Of a stretch of 8,017 nt of DNA, positions 5,631 through 8,017 are shown in pieces (position 1 is the first letter of the stretch; each line of letters starts with the position of its first letter). Origin of the DNA: Planctomycetaceae bacterium (GTDB taxonomy: Bacteria; Planctomycetota; Planctomycetia; Pirellulales; UBA1268). The translations under genes were made by a program, and so were the position numbers. A model generated the notes under the pieces. It saw only the letters and a program-made list of their open reading frames with translations, made no database searches and had not been told where the DNA came from. The stretch is from positions 1 to 8,017 of the forward strand of contig JAUWWJ010000058.1 of assembly GCA_030616935.1 (NCBI GenBank), read 5' to 3'.

Positions 5631-6575
5631 TTATTGAAACATCATGCTGACTGACTCATTCCGATGAATTCGCTTTATCGCCTGTCCGAGCAAACTGGCA
5701 ACAGAAAGAACTGTAATATTTTGCAGTGTTTTCTCTTGTGCAAGCGGAATTGAGTCAGTCACGATGATTCCAGACAGGGGGGCCGCCTGTAACCTTTCGA
5801 TAGCGGGTCCGACCAAAAGTCCGTGGGTTGCTGCGGCAAAGATTTGTTTGGCTCCATGATTATGAAGAACTTCTGCCGCTGAGCAGATAGAACCGGCTGT
5901 GCTGATCATGTCATCGAACATAAGGGCAACTTTTCCTTCGACACTTGCACCAATGATATTTGCACTTGTTGTCGTGTCTGCACTCACCCGCCTTTTGTCA
6001 ACAATTGCGAGAGGCGCATTGAGCCTTTGACCATGCCCAACCGCCCGCTTGATACCACCGACGTCAGGACTTACCACAATCAAGTCATCAGTAGGTAAGT
6101 CGATTGATTGTAAATGATTGTTGAGTACAGGTGCTGCATACAGATGGTCCACCGGGACATCGAAAAAACCCTGAATCTGGGCGGCGTGCAGGTCCATGGC
6201 AAGCACACGATCTGCCCCTGCACGGGTGATTAAGTTGGCGACGAGTTTGGCTGTGATGGGAACTCTGCCCGCGTCTTTTCGATCCTGCCTTGCATAACCA
6301 AAATATGGGATCACTGCTGTAATTCGGTACGAACTGGCTCGCTTGAAGCTGTCGATCATCACCAGCAGTTCCATCAGGTGTTCATCAACTGGTGGGCATG
6401 TTGGCTGAACGATAAAAATGTCTCGCCCTCGAACGTCCTCATCAATTTTGCAGGAGATTTCTCTGTCGGGGAATCTTCCGATCGACATTTTGCCCATCGG
6501 AAGATTGAGATAACGGCAGATGTCCTGAGTTAAAGAAGGGTTCGCCAGCCCACTAAAAATCTTTAAATCATTCAT
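5631..6575 (-). CDS. prs: Ribose-phosphate pyrophosphokinase (PRPP synthetase)
   Basis: The enzyme makes 5-phosphoribosyl 1-diphosphate from ribose 5-phosphate and ATP, the precursor of purines, pyrimidines, histidine, tryptophan and NAD. The protein has 314 residues, the standard class I length. It opens with LKIFSGLANPSLTQDI (4-19). It contains GRFPDREISCKI (33-44), PYFGYARQDRK (90-100, ATP-binding), DLHAAQIQGFFDVPVDHL (128-145, with the conserved His130), the catalytic flexible-loop DKRR (193-196) and the ribose-phosphate-binding loop MFDDMISTAGS (219-229). The ATG at 6575 gives the canonical N-terminus, although the ribosome site (GAGA) is weak. Placement between a GlmU-like gene and rplY-pth matches the classical glmU-prs-rplY-pth order. 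It ends with TAA. Confidence 0.98.
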   Translation of the reverse strand: MNDLKIFSGLANPSLTQDICRYLNLPMGKMSIGRFPDREISCKIDEDVRGRDIFIVQPTCPPVDEHLMELLVMIDSFKRASSYRITAVIPYFGYARQDRKDAGRVPITAKLVANLITRAGADRVLAMDLHAAQIQGFFDVPVDHLYAAPVLNNHLQSIDLPTDDLIVVSPDVGGIKRAVGHGQRLNAPLAIVDKRRVSADTTTSANIIGASVEGKVALMFDDMISTAGSICSAAEVLHNHGAKQIFAAATHGLLVGPAIERLQAAPLSGIIVTDSIPLAQEKTLQNITVLSVASLLGQAIKRIHRNESVSMMFQ

Positions 6576-6657
6576 GAGTGATCTCGGAGCTGCAAGAAGA
6601 GAAGGGGAGTGAGTCGCTACTACACTCTTTTAAGGTATTGGGGAGGATGTTCAAGGA

Positions 6658-6678
6658 TTGCCCTTCTCAAGCGGGCAA
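6658..6678. other. Inverted repeat in the glmU-prs gap
   Basis: TTGCCC and GGGCAA form a 6-bp stem with a 9-base loop in the 136-base gap between glmU and prs. There is no T-run next to it on either strand, so I do not call it a terminator. It may be a weak pause or processing structure in the prs leader. Confidence 0.25.
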
Positions 6679-6711
6679 GACGGATTTCATGGACGCAAGA
6701 ACGGTGATCAA

Positions 6712-7479
6712 TTATCGCAGCATTGCCTGAAAAGCCTTTGCCACCGCCTGCAGTTGCTGTGGCGTGTTGACTGAGAGCGATTCACTTGGGTCAAGACAGG
6801 CAACTGCGTCGACTGGTTCACCTGCGTCAAGAAGTACTTTTGGGCAATCGGTGAGGTAGTACTCGCCAGCGGCGTTATCAGTATTTATTTCTTTTAAGGC
6901 CTTGAGCAACTGGTCAGCGGCAAAAACATAGGTGCTCATGTTGACTTCTTGAATAAGCCGCTCGCTTTCAGTTGCATCCTTTTCTTCGGTGATACATACA
7001 AACCGATTGTTTGTGTCTCGCACTATACGGCCCAATCCGGTTGGGTCTTCCGTGATTGCGGTTCCAAGAAGACACGCAGCACCCGTAGATTGAAAAGCTT
7101 CGAGTAAACGTCGGATACTGGAAGGGCGTAACAAAGGTGAGTCACCACAGACGATGACCACGGGTCGAGAACGGGCACCTGTTGCAAGAGTGGATTCTAT
7201 TAGCGGAACTGCGGCTCGGACGGCGTCACCAGTTCCTAGCTGCTTGTGCTGAACAGCGAATTGAACACCCGGCCTTGTTCCAATATGTGCGCGTACCTCC
7301 TCTCCGCCATACCCAACGACGACAATCTGTTCGTGACACCCAGCATCGTTCAGTGCATCAAGAACCCATGCAAGCAGAGTCTTGCCAGCAGCCTTGTGCA
7401 ATACCTTGGGCAGGTCGCTGTTCATGCGAGTGCCCTTTCCTGCTGCAAGAACGATAGCTATCGGCGACGTGTCAGGCAT
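6712..7479 (-). CDS. glmU: GlmU-like UDP-GlcNAc pyrophosphorylase, uridylyltransferase domain only
   Basis: It is predicted to join UTP and N-acetylglucosamine 1-phosphate into UDP-GlcNAc, the precursor of peptidoglycan and lipopolysaccharide. The protein has 255 residues. It contains the nucleotide-binding loop LAAGKGTRM (11-19) with Lys25, QHKQLGTGDAV (77-87, uridine recognition), CGDSPLL (111-117, with Asp113 as likely Mg ligand), GLGRIVRD (148-155), EKDA (166-169), NAAGEYYLTD (202-211) and SVNTPQQL (236-243, Asn238 as second Mg ligand). It ends with TAA right where bifunctional GlmU (about 456 residues) would enter the left-handed beta-helix acetyltransferase domain. No remnant of that domain is visible downstream, where the next gene is prs. 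The ATG at 7479 has only a weak ribosome site. A related sugar nucleotidyltransferase is possible, but the motif set and neighbourhood favour GlmU. Confidence 0.9.
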   Translation of the reverse strand: MPDTSPIAIVLAAGKGTRMNSDLPKVLHKAAGKTLLAWVLDALNDAGCHEQIVVVGYGGEEVRAHIGTRPGVQFAVQHKQLGTGDAVRAAVPLIESTLATGARSRPVVIVCGDSPLLRPSSIRRLLEAFQSTGAACLLGTAITEDPTGLGRIVRDTNNRFVCITEEKDATESERLIQEVNMSTYVFAADQLLKALKEINTDNAAGEYYLTDCPKVLLDAGEPVDAVACLDPSESLSVNTPQQLQAVAKAFQAMLR

Positions 7480-7890
7480 CGAGTTGTGTCACTTTCTTTA
7501 GTCGTGTGTGGTACCAAACGGTTATTTAATATCTTTAAAATTCAAGTTGGAGAACGATTTCATCCCTCATAATTCTTTTCGCTTGTGTAGCACAAAAGAA
7601 GTGTGTTCGTCACCTTGGTTTCCTCAGCCGACTTTGAAGATCACAGGGGCAGATGCAATGTCTGCTGCTTAGTCTTATCCACATTATGGTCAGATGACAC
7701 GGGGGGTGGCGTGATTCTTGGGAAGGTTTATCTGCCAGCCTTGCGGGGATGGAACAACATCCTCTCGTTGACAGATCTACCGGTTGATTTGTTCTATGAC
7801 GCATCCTTGGCCATCAAAATAACGCTCGTCAGATCAATAAGCCCCCATTTCGTCAACATAAAGAACATAAAGAATATGTTTGCCGTAAGT
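7480..7890. other. About 410 bases without a credible gene, between the tmRNA terminator and glmU
   Basis: Open frames on both strands here (for example 7603-7932 plus, which runs through the tmRNA terminator) lack family resemblance and good ribosome sites. The stretch presumably holds the promoter of the eight-gene run. Two weak minus-strand candidates are TTGACT (7893-7888) with TATGTT (7869-7864), spacer 18, and an AT-rich block around 7521-7546 close to glmU. Neither is convincing. A small stem (CTTGTG-TAG-CACAA) lies near 7582-7595. I see no tRNA, riboswitch or mobile element. Confidence 0.5.
7855..7872. repeat. 9-bp tandem duplication
   Basis: AACATAAAG occurs twice back to back (7855-7863 and 7864-7872), followed by a degenerate partial third copy. 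It is probably simple slippage. It supplies TATGTT on the minus strand, a possible weak -10. Confidence 0.6.
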
Positions 7891-7930
7891 CAAAAGAAAA
7901 AGGCCACTTACGATTTTCGTAAGCGGCCTT
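7891..7930 (-). terminator. Intrinsic terminator of the tmRNA gene
   Basis: On the minus strand AAGGCCGCTTACGA (7930-7917) pairs with TCGTAAGTGGCCTT (7913-7900) around an AAA loop. This gives 14 base pairs with one G-U wobble, followed by the U-rich run TTTCTTTT. It starts six bases after the tmRNA 3' end. On the plus strand the stem has an A-C mismatch and no following T-run, so it works only for the minus strand. It separates ssrA from the glmU run. Confidence 0.9.
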
Positions 7931-7936
7931 AGCGAA

Positions 7937-8017
7937 TGGAGGCGGCGGGAATCGAACCCGCGTCCCGTGACGTTTCAGAACAAACTTCTACGTGTGTATT
8001 CGGTCAACTTAAATCTC
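7937..8017 (-). ncRNA. ssrA: tmRNA (ssrA), 3' end
   Basis: tmRNA rescues stalled ribosomes by acting first as an alanyl-tRNA and then as a short message for a degradation tag. Only the 3' portion is present. The T arm GCGGG-TTCGATT-CCCGC is followed by the 3' acceptor strand CGCCTCC and discriminator A at 7937. The GGACGCGGGTTCGATTCCCG segment is highly characteristic of tmRNA rather than a tRNA, because no anticodon arm precedes it. The upstream bases (ACACACGTAGAAG and so on) fit the tmRNA 3' region. CCA is not encoded (TTC follows), so it would be added enzymatically. The tag-coding part and 5' half are outside the window. Confidence 0.9.

Noticed and set aside
7603..7932. Plus-strand 109-codon open frame
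   Set aside because: It starts at a GTG without a good ribosome site, has no recognisable family, and reads through the tmRNA terminator hairpin.
7937..8017. An ordinary tRNA gene
   Set aside because: The T arm and acceptor strand are present, but the preceding bases do not form an anticodon arm or a variable loop. They fit the tmRNA 3' region.

Overview
This 8,017-base window is bacterial chromosome. Every gene I can support lies on the minus strand, so the transcription order runs from high to low coordinates. The gene content and some protein features point to a planctomycete, probably Pirellulales-like. These features are a Gfo/Idh/MocA oxidoreductase with the N-terminal layout common in that phylum, a GlmU reduced to its uridylyltransferase domain, a ribosomal protein L9 with a basic N-terminal extension, and an rpsF-ssb-rplI-dnaB cluster without rpsR. 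The phylum assignment is inferred from family knowledge, not from a search.

Layout in transcription order: (1) the 3' end of tmRNA (ssrA, 8017-7937) followed by a strong intrinsic terminator (7930-7891). (2) About 410 bases with no credible gene, carrying a 9-bp tandem repeat and weak promoter candidates. (3) A same-strand run of eight genes: glmU-like uridylyltransferase, prs, rplY (L25), pth, rpsF, ssb, rplI and dnaB. (4) A 204-base gap with a good sigma70-type promoter. (5) The first 268 codons of a Gfo/Idh/MocA oxidoreductase that runs off the left edge.

The run joins two classical bacterial clusters: glmU-prs-rplY-pth (nucleotide-sugar and PRPP supply, 5S rRNA-binding protein, peptidyl-tRNA recycling) and rpsF-ssb-rplI-dnaB (ribosome and replication fork). 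With tmRNA next door, the window holds a set of housekeeping functions: translation, ribosome rescue, precursor supply and replication.

The most notable observations are two. First, a single in-frame TGA splits an otherwise intact L25 gene at codon 63, where the family usually has glycine. TGA ends at least two neighbouring genes, so a general UGA reassignment is unlikely. Second, a 14-bp palindrome of the GAAC-N4-GTTC LexA-box type lies between the -35 and -10 elements of a putative internal ssb promoter, suggesting SOS control of ssb. The missing rpsR, the extended L9, the single-domain GlmU and a dnaB leader with competing inverted repeats are lesser points. I see no CRISPR array, insertion sequence, phage gene or novel multi-gene system here.
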